64,000 nt of DNA from the NCBI GenBank assembly GCA_001627865.1, contig LUQO01000039.1:1-64000 (forward strand). The letters run 5' to 3'. The DNA is from SAR324 cluster bacterium REDSEA-S27_B3 (GTDB taxonomy: Bacteria > SAR324 > NAC60-12). Positions 26,129 through 33,471 of this stretch are shown piece after piece (position 1 is the stretch's first letter; the number at the start of each line of letters is the position of its first letter). The position numbers and the translations under genes are program-made. A model generated the notes under the pieces. The model was not told where the DNA came from, did not search any database, and worked only from the letters and a program-made list of their open reading frames with translations.

Positions 26129-26172
26129 TTTAGCTAAAATATGGTTCGTTCATAGAACCACAAAAGACAAAT

Positions 26173-26970
26173 TCACCAAATCCCAATCTTTAATCCCAGA
26201 AAAATATAAAAAACAACTTCTGTTAACTGTTGAGTAGCACCCATGCAATCGCCGGTAACGCCACCGAACTTCTTCCTGAAATAGGCCATCAAAAGCAGCC
26301 ACATTAGCAATGCAGAAAAAATTCCCATCCAGACATGATTCCAAATCAAAAGCAAAGGTAAAAAGCCAAAAAACAAATTGACGGCCAGGTCAACCTTTGA
26401 AACATCAGTCATAGCACTGGATTTACTGTCTGCTGAATCACTGACATACTCTAAAAAACGGAGCTGTGAGATTGCGAGAAAGCGGCTTAAAGCATGAGCT
26501 GAAATCCAAATCCAAGGCAAACTTTCTGTCTCAATTTGTAAAAGTGCAAAAAACTTGAGCAGAACCAAAAGCAAAATGCCCAGTGCCCCATAAGTCCCTA
26601 TCCGGGAATCTTTCATGATTCTCAGTTTTTCTTCCGGAGTACCACCGTGTCCAAAACCGTCGCAGGTATCAGCAAAACCGTCTTCGTGCAATGCTCCGGT
26701 AAGCAAAATTCCTACTGTCAGACCCAGCAAAACTGCAATCGGTTCAGGACCTTCGGAAGAGGATTGCCCTATAAGTGAACCGGAAATAAGCATTTGCGCC
26801 AACATCCATACAGAAACACTTACAGCACCAACAATCCATCCTACGAGAGAAAAGTAACGAGATGAAGGGGAAGTTTCGGCTGAAAACCAATGTGTGGGAA
26901 GGGGTATTCTGCTGTAAAACGTCAATGCCCCGGTAAAGCGCTGCAGTTCCTTTCTGAATTTATTTACCAT
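26173..26970 (-). CDS. cobS: Adenosylcobinamide-GDP ribazoletransferase CobS
   Basis: Membrane enzyme that attaches alpha-ribazole (phosphate) to adenosylcobinamide-GDP, the last assembly step of the nucleotide loop. Conserved stretches are FYSRIPLP near the N-terminus, GALHEDGFADTCDGFGHGG (the acidic catalytic region), and IMKDSRIGTYG. About six hydrophobic segments follow, and the C-terminus has GGVTGDCMGATQQLTE. I use the ATG at 26970 (265 residues); a TTG ten codons earlier would lie inside cobT. It overlaps the cobT 3' end by 11 bp, so the two are coupled. Confidence 0.92.
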   Translation of the reverse strand: MVNKFRKELQRFTGALTFYSRIPLPTHWFSAETSPSSRYFSLVGWIVGAVSVSVWMLAQMLISGSLIGQSSSEGPEPIAVLLGLTVGILLTGALHEDGFADTCDGFGHGGTPEEKLRIMKDSRIGTYGALGILLLVLLKFFALLQIETESLPWIWISAHALSRFLAISQLRFLEYVSDSADSKSSAMTDVSKVDLAVNLFFGFLPLLLIWNHVWMGIFSALLMWLLLMAYFRKKFGGVTGDCMGATQQLTEVVFYIFLGLKIGIW

Positions 26971-28006
26971 CAGTACGATCACTAACGCCGGCAGATTCAA
27001 AGGATGCCATTTGATTCAGAAAAGCAACAGCAGACTGCAAAATTGGGAAAGCCACTGCGGCACCTGTACCTTCACCCAGACGCATTCCTAATGATATAAG
27101 TGGTTCAGCCTGCAAAAATTTCAGCATTTCCGCGTGTCCCTGTTCATCAGACTGATGAGTAAAAACAGCATACTGCTGAATTCCCGGAACAATTTTGGAA
27201 GCAGCAAGAAAAGCCGCGGTTGCAATAAAACCGTCAATAAGCAATATTCTCTTCATGACAGCGGATTCCAGCATCGCGCCTACCATCATAGCAATTTCAA
27301 AACCTCCGAATGTGGCCAACACTTCAAGTGGATCTTTAATTTCCGCATGTTTTTCCAATGCTTTGCGGATTACATCCTCTTTCATTGCAAGTCCGGAATT
27401 ATCCAGTCCTGTCCCTTTTCCAACACAGTCTTCCAGGGGAAGTCCAGTGTATCGCTGCATCAAAGCTGCGGCAGAAGAGGTATTCCCAATTCCCATCTCA
27501 CCAAAACCGATCACATTGCAATCTGTCTCTGGAATCGTACGACATAACTCTGCTCCTGTCTCAATTGCCCGTTTACATTCTTCAGTACTCATTGCCGGCT
27601 CTTTATTGAAATTCTTTGTCCCTTCTCCTATTTTTGCCGAAATCAATTCCGGATGCTCAGGCAATTCACCTTTTACGCCTGCATCCACAACATGCAAACT
27701 GAGATTGTTCTGACGACAAAATACATTTATGGCTGCGCCGCCGTTTAGAAAATTGAGCACCATCTCCGCTGTGACCTCCTGTGGATATGGACTCACTCCT
27801 TCTTCTGTAATTCCGTGATCACCGGCAAAAACCAGAATTGTCGGACTATTAAGTTCTGGAGTGAGGCTGTTCTGAATTCTTCCGGCTTGCATTGCCAGTT
27901 TTTCCAGCCTGCCCAGTGATCCAGGAGGTTTTGTTTTGGTGTCAATTTTTTGCTGTAAATCGTCTTCAATTGACGAAGAAACAGGAGGAATTAAAAAATT
28001 TTTCAT
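26960..28006 (-). CDS. cobT: Nicotinate-nucleotide-dimethylbenzimidazole phosphoribosyltransferase CobT
   Basis: Activates the lower-ligand base, usually 5,6-dimethylbenzimidazole, to alpha-ribazole phosphate. Conserved regions are TKPPGSLGRLE near residue 25, FAGDHGITEEGVSPYPQEVT near 60, NGGAAINVFCRQ near 88, and GEMGIGNTSSAAAL near 170. FTHQSDEQGHAEML near 300 holds the conserved His/Glu region and LGEGTGAAVAFPI lies near the end. The ATG at 28006 matches the family N-terminus; a longer frame from 28069 begins within a small GACTC/GAGTC hairpin (28049-28067). It is followed by cobS. This cobT is the small Salmonella-type enzyme, not the chelatase subunit of the same name. Confidence 0.93.
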   Translation of the reverse strand: MKNFLIPPVSSSIEDDLQQKIDTKTKPPGSLGRLEKLAMQAGRIQNSLTPELNSPTILVFAGDHGITEEGVSPYPQEVTAEMVLNFLNGGAAINVFCRQNNLSLHVVDAGVKGELPEHPELISAKIGEGTKNFNKEPAMSTEECKRAIETGAELCRTIPETDCNVIGFGEMGIGNTSSAAALMQRYTGLPLEDCVGKGTGLDNSGLAMKEDVIRKALEKHAEIKDPLEVLATFGGFEIAMMVGAMLESAVMKRILLIDGFIATAAFLAASKIVPGIQQYAVFTHQSDEQGHAEMLKFLQAEPLISLGMRLGEGTGAAVAFPILQSAVAFLNQMASFESAGVSDRTDGK

Positions 28007-28082
28007 TGCAAATAATTCGTTCTTATCATTCTTAGTGTTGATCAATCTGACTCTAATAAAAAGAGTCATAATTTGACGTGAA

Positions 28083-28121
28083 AAATCCGGAATATGTTTT
28101 TATTCCATATACTACATCCGG
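28083..28121 (-). terminator. Putative terminator between arsC and cobT
   Basis: An imperfect hairpin on the minus strand pairs CCGGA/TCCGG at the base (28117-28121 with 28087-28091) and ATATG/CATAT above it, with a six-base bulge and a nine-base loop. It is followed on the minus strand by a run of five T. It would end transcription coming from arsC before cobT. The bulge weakens the call. Confidence 0.35.
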
Positions 28122-28143
28122 GCTCAATTTAACTGCACCTTTT

Positions 28144-28497
28144 TTATTCAAGCACTTCCAGTACATTTTCAGGAGGTCGTCCAATCACTGCCCCTTTGGG
28201 AGTAATTACTATCGGTCTTTCAATTAACACAGGATTATCAGCCATGATTGACAGCCACTGTTCCCGTGTAAGTTCGTCATCGGCAGAAATACCCAGTTCC
28301 TTTGCTTTATCTTCCTTGAATCTTACAAGCTGTCTAGGATGAATCTTCAATTTGCTGACGATCTCCTCCAATTCATCCTTGGATGGTGGATCTTTCAGGT
28401 ACTCAATAATAGTCGGCTCAATACCTTTGCTGTTAAGTATTTCAAGTGTTGTTCTGCATTTACTGCATTTGGGATTATGATAAATTGTGCATTTCAT
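28144..28497 (-). CDS. arsC: ArsC-family arsenate reductase (thioredoxin-fold)
   Basis: Glutaredoxin/GSH-type arsenate reductase fold. The 117 residues begin with TIYHNPKCSKCRTTLEIL, with the catalytic Cys in the N-terminal loop, and contain RFKEDKAKELGI and NPVLIERPIVITPKGAVIGRP, the signature with the Arg residues that bind oxyanion. This is the plain ArsC branch rather than the Spx or YfgD branches, judged from the R-P-IV segment. No arsR, arsB or acr3 gene is near, so a true arsenic role is unproven. It marks the left flank of the accessory island that splits the B12 locus. Confidence 0.88.
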   Translation of the reverse strand: MKCTIYHNPKCSKCRTTLEILNSKGIEPTIIEYLKDPPSKDELEEIVSKLKIHPRQLVRFKEDKAKELGISADDELTREQWLSIMADNPVLIERPIVITPKGAVIGRPPENVLEVLE

Positions 28498-28609
28498 GAT
28501 ATTACTTCAAATAATATATTTGATGGTTTGGATAAAAAGTTTTCATTCTCGCGAAGCTTGTCATCGACCTGTGGTTCCAAACATTTCACCGAAAACGGAG
28601 GAACTGAGT

Positions 28610-28708
28610 ATGAGGGATGACTTTGGTATTACTCACCATTTATTAATTTGTGTTGATCATCGAAATGCCCACTATTGTAAACAGACTCTAGGTGTTCTCG
28701 TAAGGTGA
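28610..28708 (+). pseudogene. Short fragment resembling the N-terminus of a (2Fe-2S) ferredoxin-fold protein
   Basis: A 32-codon frame with a good GGAGGA ribosome-binding site 8 bp upstream. Its start, ITHHLLICVDHRNAHYCKQ, is reminiscent of thioredoxin-like ferredoxins that open with H-HLLVC...R...C. It then runs into the 3' end of the DUF1989 gene on the other strand and stops. If the resemblance is right, this is the stub of a gene cut by the island boundary. The match is from memory of the pattern only and is short. Confidence 0.25.
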
Positions 28709-29317
28709 GTCACTAATAATGACACGAATAGGTGTTGGTTTGCCGTTGTTACACGGGTTATTTATTTGTGGGCAGTTAGAGATGACTGCCAGTGAATCCA
28801 TTTCAGCACGTAAAGAAACGTAATCACCAGCTTTTGAATGTTCTGCAATAAATACATCCGGCACCAGTTGTTGGTTTGCATCAACAGGTACGCTACAGAA
28901 AAAATTGATATTGGGGACGATATCCCGACGATCCATTCCATGTTCGGCTAGTGCGGATAAAAAATTCTCCCGGCAACCCGGACAATTTGTAACGCCGTAT
29001 AGCAACTCGTTGCTGGGCGCACTGCAGCAGCCAGCGAGTGTGTCGTGTCCACCGCAGCTGTCTTGGACAATCGTAAAAAGCGGTCGAGCCTCATCCGAAT
29101 ACAACGTATGCCCTCGGGTAAGTTTGAGATTGCGTGAGGCTTTCAACGTGTTGGGAGCGTGGTAGCGTTCTTCAGGTCGATGGGCGTTGTAACAAAGAAA
29201 ATCAACGCCTTGCTGACCTTCAATATCGATAATTGTCAGGTATTGCCCATTCGATACAAAACCAGACCAGGGTGCACCGGCTGCGATAATCGTATCAACT
29301 GTGGTGTTTATATTCAT
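28688..29317 (-). CDS. DUF1989 / urea-amidolyase-associated protein (UAAP2-like)
   Basis: A 209-residue DUF1989 protein. The family is found with urea carboxylase and urea amidolyase, and relatives act on amine or urea derivatives; the reaction is not established. Visible conserved features are GQQGVDFLCYNAHRPEERY near residue 34, SDEARPLFTIVQDSCGGHDT near 75, a cysteine-rich CCSAP then NCPGCRENF, NFFCSVPVD, and the C-terminal ISNCPQINNPCNNGKPTPIR that is typical of the UAAP2 branch. No urea carboxylase, amidolyase or transporter is nearby, so it is an orphan. It could be the last cassette of the adjoining array or its chromosomal neighbour; no attC-like site follows it. Confidence 0.8.
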   Translation of the reverse strand: MNINTTVDTIIAAGAPWSGFVSNGQYLTIIDIEGQQGVDFLCYNAHRPEERYHAPNTLKASRNLKLTRGHTLYSDEARPLFTIVQDSCGGHDTLAGCCSAPSNELLYGVTNCPGCRENFLSALAEHGMDRRDIVPNINFFCSVPVDANQQLVPDVFIAEHSKAGDYVSLRAEMDSLAVISNCPQINNPCNNGKPTPIRVIISDSPYENT

Positions 29318-29510
29318 TATTTTACTTTCTCATAAATTGTAATAAACACTCGATATTGGACGAAGGGCGACACTCACTTTCTTACAACGTAAGTCCGCTT
29401 CAGCTGCAAAGCAGTCTATATTCAGCCTGGATGAATTTAAACTCTTCAAAACAGCCCCCGCAGTTAAAGTTTAATACCTCTTACTATCATATCAGTTGAT
29501 CACATTTCAT

Positions 29511-29595
29511 TATATCGCCTCACATCAACGGCAGAAGAAAGCAGTGCGAAGAGCGAGCGGCGCTTTTAACTGACCGCTGAATTCTTTTGTTAGGC
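29511..29595 (-). repeat. attC-like recombination site downstream of the PRiA4-ORF3 cassette
   Basis: On the minus strand the R'' box GCCTAAC (29595-29589) overlaps the TAA stop of the upstream gene. The L boxes TCAGCGGTCAG and CTGCCGTTGA can pair with one G-T wobble and one extrahelical T, the asymmetry that orients attC sites. The R' box reads GCGATATAA, where GCGTTA would be expected, so the crossover triplet is altered to GAT. Confidence 0.65.
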
Positions 29596-30186
29596 ATTTT
29601 GGTTGACATACTGTAACAACATTTTGTTCGTTTCACTTAGACTGAAATACTCCGGATCGAAATCTACTCCAAGCCAATCAAGCATTTCTTCATGCTCTGA
29701 ATGTGCAGGGTCTCTGATCACTTCCATTAAATTTTCATAACCCCATATACCTCCACAATCTTCAGGTGGGCAAGCCCTTTTCCCTTTTATGCACTTCACA
29801 AGCTCAGAAGATGTGTCAAAAGATAGTATTTTTTCAAGAATAACTTTGTGACTCCATCCATCACCAAAATCATACTCGTAAATCATGCTCCCTTTTTCTT
29901 CTTTCAATATATCTGACAATCTGAATTTTCTCTCGTCTTTTAATGTTGGACCAAAATCAGATCCAAATTCATCATCGTCTATGCCATAAAGAACTCCATG
30001 CTTTTCGAATTGATGTAAATGGCAGTTCAGCCATCCCATAGAATACTGGATAGCCTCATGAAATACATTCAATCTAATATTACTGTGAACAACCAATCTC
30101 CTCCATATAGGAGGTTTTGAATCTTCCAATGTAATTTTAATTTGATACAGAGATCTCAAATGTTTAGTTCCCATTGTTTTTCTCAT
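29590..30186 (-). CDS. Plasmid pRiA4b ORF-3-like protein
   Basis: Member of the PRiA4_ORF3 family, common on plasmids and in integron cassettes and of unknown function. The 198 residues show the family hallmarks: YQIKITLEDSKPPIWRRL near residue 14, LHQFEKHGVLYG near 57, LSDILKEEKGSMIYEYDFGD near 89, then GWSHKVILEK and RACPPEDCGGIWGYE near 142, and DWLGVDFDPEYFS near the end. It is a full-length copy. Its TAA stop lies within the R'' box of the following attC, and a GTTAGGC R' box (30244-30238) lies 52 bp before its start, so the gene is bounded exactly like a cassette. Confidence 0.88.
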   Translation of the reverse strand: MRKTMGTKHLRSLYQIKITLEDSKPPIWRRLVVHSNIRLNVFHEAIQYSMGWLNCHLHQFEKHGVLYGIDDDEFGSDFGPTLKDERKFRLSDILKEEKGSMIYEYDFGDGWSHKVILEKILSFDTSSELVKCIKGKRACPPEDCGGIWGYENLMEVIRDPAHSEHEEMLDWLGVDFDPEYFSLSETNKMLLQYVNQNA

Positions 30187-30237
30187 CTACTAATTCCAAT
30201 ATATTCTACTCGCAACAACTACGCCGATTTTTTTAAT

Positions 30238-30330
30238 GCCTAACGACTAAATGAGCGTATTTTTGACCGCAATACAGGACTTTGAAAAAGAGAGGAAGCA
30301 ACAACCTTTTGAGCAACTTAGTATTGAAAA
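30238..30330 (-). repeat. attC-like site downstream of the SEC-C cassette (degenerate 5' arm)
   Basis: The R' box on the minus strand is canonical, GTTAGGC (30244-30238), preceded by an L'-like CGCTCATTTAG. The matching outer arm is degenerate: ACTAAGTTGCTC near 30322-30311 pairs only partly and no good RYYYAAC box was found. Another core-like GTTAGAC lies at 30344-30338 and could be an alternative boundary. Confidence 0.5.
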
Positions 30331-30433
30331 AAGTCGGTCTAACAATAAGCTTCATTATTTTGTCGGCTTTCACGCACACCTCAAATTTTGCTTTTGAATA
30401 CAAATCGTTGCATGATTTTGTGGAATAAGTATT

Positions 30434-31246
30434 TCACGCTTTCTTTAAGCAACATTTTTTATATTTCTTTCCACTCCCACATGGACAGGGATCGTTTCTG
30501 CCCACTTTAGCCTCTGTACGAATAAAAGAAGTATTGGAGGCTTGCCTATCATTGTCAAACATCCATTTAAAATTTAGTGGAGGTGTTGAGCGACTCTCTC
30601 GAATTCCTAGTATAATTTCTGCATCTTCGATATCTCCTTGAATACTGTAATCTACACATTCATGTTGAAATGCTTTCCTAATCACACCAATCGAATCAAC
30701 GGCCTGGAGATCTACAAGATAACTGATTAAAAACCCATTTAATGTCTGATCGTTCTGATGATATTTTTCCAACTGTTTTGTTAATATTTCGACACATTGT
30801 TCTTTACTCTCTGGATATTGATTACCAATTTTTTCTATACTTTTAGCTACGCAGATCTTAGCAAAAAGTCCATATCCTGCTGCAAGATAAGAAGATAACG
30901 AGGAAATAGCCTGTGGGCCAATCATACTAAAAACTTCTGGAAATTCTTCTCCTATCCAATCATCATCGTCATCATCAATTCGATATAATTGCTCCAGTAA
31001 TGGCTCAATTGCTTCAACAGATTGTAGTTGGCCTAAAGTCCGCCATGCATGCATTGGAGTCAACACTTCCAAATTCTCTGAGTCTGCCCAGTATAAAGCT
31101 TCATCAGTAAACATTCTGATTAATTCAGGAATATGCTCTTGAGATAATCCCAACTCTAGATAATTTGGCCAATTTACCGTAGACTTACGACAATCACCTT
31201 GGTTTAATAATTTACTAACGGGAAGATTATAATTATATTCATCCAT
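30434..31246 (-). CDS. HEAT-like protein with C-terminal SEC-C zinc motif
   Basis: A 270-residue protein. Residues about 60-215 form helical pairs resembling HEAT-like repeats (for example [20 protein letters not shown] and [20 protein letters not shown]). The last 20 residues carry the SEC-C motif [16 protein letters not shown], a zinc knuckle also found at the end of SecA and in many uncharacterised proteins, often as a nucleic-acid or protein contact. The function is unknown. It has clear low-GC codon use and lies between two attC-like sites, so I place it as a cassette gene. Confidence 0.8.
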   Translation of the reverse strand: MDEYNYNLPVSKLLNQGDCRKSTVNWPNYLELGLSQEHIPELIRMFTDEALYWADSENLEVLTPMHAWRTLGQLQSVEAIEPLLEQLYRIDDDDDDWIGEEFPEVFSMIGPQAISSLSSYLAAGYGLFAKICVAKSIEKIGNQYPESKEQCVEILTKQLEKYHQNDQTLNGFLISYLVDLQAVDSIGVIRKAFQHECVDYSIQGDIEDAEIILGIRESRSTPPLNFKWMFDNDRQASNTSFIRTEAKVGRNDPCPCGSGKKYKKCCLKKA

Positions 31247-31387
31247 AAGCTCTTTTGTGTTTGTTAGAATTTAATTGAATGAATACGTATTTTTCTACCA
31301 TGAAATGAGGACAAATTAAAACAAATTATGTTCTTTGAATTTTACAATAGGCAGGAAAGAAATGCAGATTAGGCATAAGGAAAAAAA

Positions 31388-31454
31388 TATCGCCCAAGCT
31401 TTGCGGCGTGAAAGGAGTGCAGCGTAGTGAACGTCCGAACGAGCGCCTTGTTTT
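31388..31454 (-). repeat. Degenerate attC-like site downstream of the NmrA-like cassette
   Basis: On the minus strand the site opens with AAAACAAGGCGCTC, recalling TAACAAGGCGCTG-type R'' and L'' boxes, and ends with GCAAAGCTTGGGCGATAT, recalling the AGCTTGGGCGTTA end of many attC sites. The core bases TAAC and GTTA are changed to AAAC and GATA. The inner arms pair poorly. Confidence 0.45.
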
Positions 31455-31516
31455 GCGTATTTTGAATTAACATTTTCACCACCAAGAACAAGATCAACCT
31501 TGAATCGATCTTTCAA

Positions 31517-32245
31517 CTACAACTGTGTTCTGTTGTAGATCACAGGCATTTGCCCCTTCCACTTGTTCCATGTGTCATCATCAGTGATCAGATCAGCCAT
31601 GAAGTGGCCAACGTTGATTCGACTGGTCAAACCCGCATCAAAGATCGCACTTCTGGTCGGTGAAGAATGCACCTCGTACTCGGTGACTTCGTTTTCATTG
31701 ATTAGATTGTCCGGACGAACCACAGCCCACTCGATCACCTCGTCGTTCTGGCCAATCTTGATCCGTAGATAGTCCGCAGCCTTCTCATTGTCCACATGCG
31801 GAGGCAGCAGCAGACGAAGGAGTCCAATGACGGACTGCTGGGCAAACGAAATCCGCTCTTGGAGATCCCGGTTGCTGTTGCCAGCTGTGTTCATGAGCAC
31901 AAACTTTGATGTCTCATCGGAATTGTTTGCCTTGATGGCATGGCACAATCTTCGCGTGGCATCGGTCACAAGCATACGCGGGTGACCGTAAATACCCTTC
32001 ATGCTCATGTTGTGTCCCAGACAAGAAGCCACCGCGTCACATCCATTTACGTGTTGAGCCATCTCGGCGTTGCTGAGGTCCAGGACGCTCGTGTGGATCA
32101 CGGACAAGCTATCTTGACTTTTGATGACTTCCGGCAGCTTGTCGGGTGATCGCACAATCGCATTGACGTTTTGTCCACGACTGAGCAGTTGCTCTACGAG
32201 CAACTGTCCCGTTGCGCCACTTGCTCCGACTACAAGGGTAGTCAT
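31517..32245 (-). CDS. NAD(P)-binding NmrA/SDR-a-like protein
   Basis: A 242-residue Rossmann-fold protein of the atypical/extended SDR type. The dinucleotide motif is VVGASGATGQLLVEQLL (residues 4-20), followed by GQNVNAIVRSPDKLP, and later GCDAVASCLGHN and FVLMNTAGN. It ends with a VRPDNLINE segment typical of NmrA-like or NAD(P)H-binding proteins. There is no YxxxK catalytic pair in an obvious place, so it may sense rather than use the cofactor. The gene is visibly more GC-rich than its neighbours, consistent with separate acquisition. It lies between two attC-like sites. Confidence 0.82.
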   Translation of the reverse strand: MTTLVVGASGATGQLLVEQLLSRGQNVNAIVRSPDKLPEVIKSQDSLSVIHTSVLDLSNAEMAQHVNGCDAVASCLGHNMSMKGIYGHPRMLVTDATRRLCHAIKANNSDETSKFVLMNTAGNSNRDLQERISFAQQSVIGLLRLLLPPHVDNEKAADYLRIKIGQNDEVIEWAVVRPDNLINENEVTEYEVHSSPTRSAIFDAGLTSRINVGHFMADLITDDDTWNKWKGQMPVIYNRTQL

Positions 32246-32283
32246 CTTATTCTTCCCTTAGTAAAGCTCATGATATTAACTTA

Positions 32284-32346
32284 TAACGCCCAACTCAGCG
32301 GGCAATTTGAGCACAGCGAAAATTGATCTGCTGCAGTTGCTTGTTA
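32284..32346 (-). repeat. attC recombination site (best conserved in the array)
   Basis: The 63-bp minus-strand element runs from TAACAAGC to GGGCGTTA. R'' TAAC pairs with R' GTTA. L'' CAACTGCAGC pairs with L' GCTGAGTTG with a single extrahelical G, the standard polarity mark of attC. A third stem, CAATTT with AAATTG, closes the centre. This combination is very hard to get by chance. Confidence 0.85.
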
Positions 32347-32399
32347 TTGCCGTAGTTGGTTGCAACAATTTGTTTGGCAATTAATAGAATCTATTTATC

Positions 32400-32549
32400 C
32401 TAAGTTTCTGTTTGGTCTTTCAGGACACCAGAATACTCTAGGTTCTTCTTCAAGTCTTCAAACTCTATTTTTAAACTGCCTACTAGTCCCCAAGCAATAA
32501 TCGCAAAAGACATGCCGATCATTCCAAAAACAAATCCTACCGTTTCTAT
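32400..32549 (-). CDS. Tiny single-helix membrane protein in a cassette
   Basis: A frame between two attC sites, too short for routine calling. Reading from an ATA at 32549 gives 49 residues: one hydrophobic helix (VGFVFGMIGMSFAIIAWGL) followed by a charged amphipathic tail (KIEFEDLKKNLE). A GAGGAG ribosome-binding site sits 8-13 bp before the ATA, exactly where an ATG would be expected. The first in-frame ATG is at 32522 and would start inside the helix. I think the original start was ATG and is now ATA, either used inefficiently or lost. Similar one-helix proteins are common in integron cassettes. Confidence 0.5.
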   Translation of the reverse strand: METVGFVFGMIGMSFAIIAWGLVGSLKIEFEDLKKNLEYSGVLKDQTET

Positions 32550-32569
32550 TTTAACACTCCTCTCTACTA

Positions 32570-32651
32570 GCTATAACGCCAGCGATAACCTGTGCATTTG
32601 TAGTGAGCAACGTGAAAGAATAATGCGTATGAGTTTACAGCCTTGTTATGC
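32570..32651 (-). repeat. attC recombination site downstream of higA
   Basis: The minus-strand element begins GCATAACAAGGCTG and ends CGCTGGCGTTATAGC. R'' GCATAAC pairs with R' GTTATAGC over TAAC/GTTA, and an inner stem GCATT/AATGC is visible. The L boxes pair imperfectly. The higA TAA stop is embedded in the R'' box, as expected for a gene cassette. Confidence 0.72.
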
Positions 32652-32936
32652 ACTACCCGCCACCAATGGTTGAACATGATGCTTTGGTTTATGAAGAGAT
32701 AAGTCATGTGTTGCTTGCAGGTTGAGCCAAAATTCCGGCGACGTTTTAAATGCCTCTGAAAGAAGCCAGGCTGTATTCGGTGACACACCTCTCTTACCCC
32801 TGACAATTTCATTTACTCGTTGTACAGGAATGCCGATATGTGCCGCCACTGCTTTTTGGGATAAACCCAGCGGCTCAATAAACTCTTTAAGTAATATAAC
32901 CCCAGGATGGGTTGCTGCTCGATTGGTTGGAATCAT
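32646..32936 (-). CDS. higA: HigA-family antitoxin (XRE helix-turn-helix)
   Basis: Antitoxin that neutralises HigB and represses the operon. The start at 32936 gives 96 residues with the family beginning THPGVILLKEFIEPLGLSQ, a helix-turn-helix in QKAVAAHIGIPVQRVNEIV (about 28-46) and the WLLSEAFKTSPEFWLNLQ tail typical of HigA/VapI. It follows higB by 19 bp, giving the toxin-first order characteristic of higBA loci. A longer frame starts upstream inside higB but has no family resemblance there. Confidence 0.9.
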   Translation of the reverse strand: MIPTNRAATHPGVILLKEFIEPLGLSQKAVAAHIGIPVQRVNEIVRGKRGVSPNTAWLLSEAFKTSPEFWLNLQATHDLSLHKPKHHVQPLVAGSA

Positions 32937-32955
32937 TTGCTGTCTCCAGAATTTA

Positions 32956-33246
32956 CTAATGGTAATCAATAATTTGAACATTATGGGCACACGAGTCTTG
33001 CCACCTGAACACGATGCGCCATTGATTGTTGACACGAATACTATGAAATCCTGCAAAATCGCCTTTTAATGCTTCCAATCGATTGCCTGGAGGGGATTTC
33101 AAATCTTCCAGCGACTGGGCTGCATTGAGCACATCTAATTTGTGAAGGGCTGATTCTTTGATTTGATTAGGTATTTGCCTTACACGACTACTCGAAATAC
33201 CATGAAATAAATCCGATGTTGCACGATTCCGGAACGAAACTATCAT
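32956..33246 (-). CDS. higB: HigB-family toxin (RelE superfamily mRNase)
   Basis: Ribosome-dependent mRNA interferase of the HigB/RelE fold. The 96 residues contain FRNRATSDLFHGI, KLDVLNAAQSLEDLKSPPGN, LEALKGDFAGFHSIRVN and NQWRIVFRW, then a final VQIIDYH, all family signatures including the basic and His residues at the active site. It is the most upstream gene of the cassette array. TA modules in integron arrays are thought to stabilise the array by addiction; that is established for large chromosomal integrons and inferred here. Confidence 0.9.
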   Translation of the reverse strand: MIVSFRNRATSDLFHGISSSRVRQIPNQIKESALHKLDVLNAAQSLEDLKSPPGNRLEALKGDFAGFHSIRVNNQWRIVFRWQDSCAHNVQIIDYH

Positions 33247-33471
33247 AAACCAAAATTAACACATTCCCGGATTCCGTGCAAGTATGTTTTTCCAAGGCCT
33301 TTTACACTATATTGGCATTGCCATTTTTTACATGTGAATTTATCCAAAAGAAAATAGGTCTACATATTCTCTGTCTTGTATAGAATATACTTGGCAGGTT
33401 TTTCATTTTCTGGTGTGGTAGCCGTATGAACCAGAATTTTAGGTCTTCATCATATTAATATAATTATTTTA

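Larger units (their letters stand above)
29511..33246 (-). mobile_element. Integron cassette array without integrase (CALIN)
   Basis: Five small gene units, all on the minus strand, are each followed by an attC-like element. The order in the direction of transcription is higB-higA, attC, a tiny membrane protein, attC, an NmrA-like gene, attC, a SEC-C gene, attC, a PRiA4-ORF3 gene, attC. The attC elements at 32284-32346, 32570-32651 and 29511-29595 show the expected R and L box pairing; the two others are degenerate. Gene stop codons fall in the R'' boxes, as is usual for cassettes. No intI-type integrase frame exists in the window. The array is poor in the TCCGGA hexamer that is common on both sides, which supports foreign origin. 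Confidence 0.75.

Noticed and set aside
31316-31516. 66-residue frame on the minus strand downstream of the NmrA-like gene
   Set aside because: It crosses the attC-like element, and its composition is explained by that element and the gene end; no ribosome-binding site or family resemblance.
33247-33471. attI site or integrase gene upstream of higB
   Set aside because: No tyrosine-recombinase frame and no convincing core site in these 225 bp; the array therefore looks integrase-less within the window.
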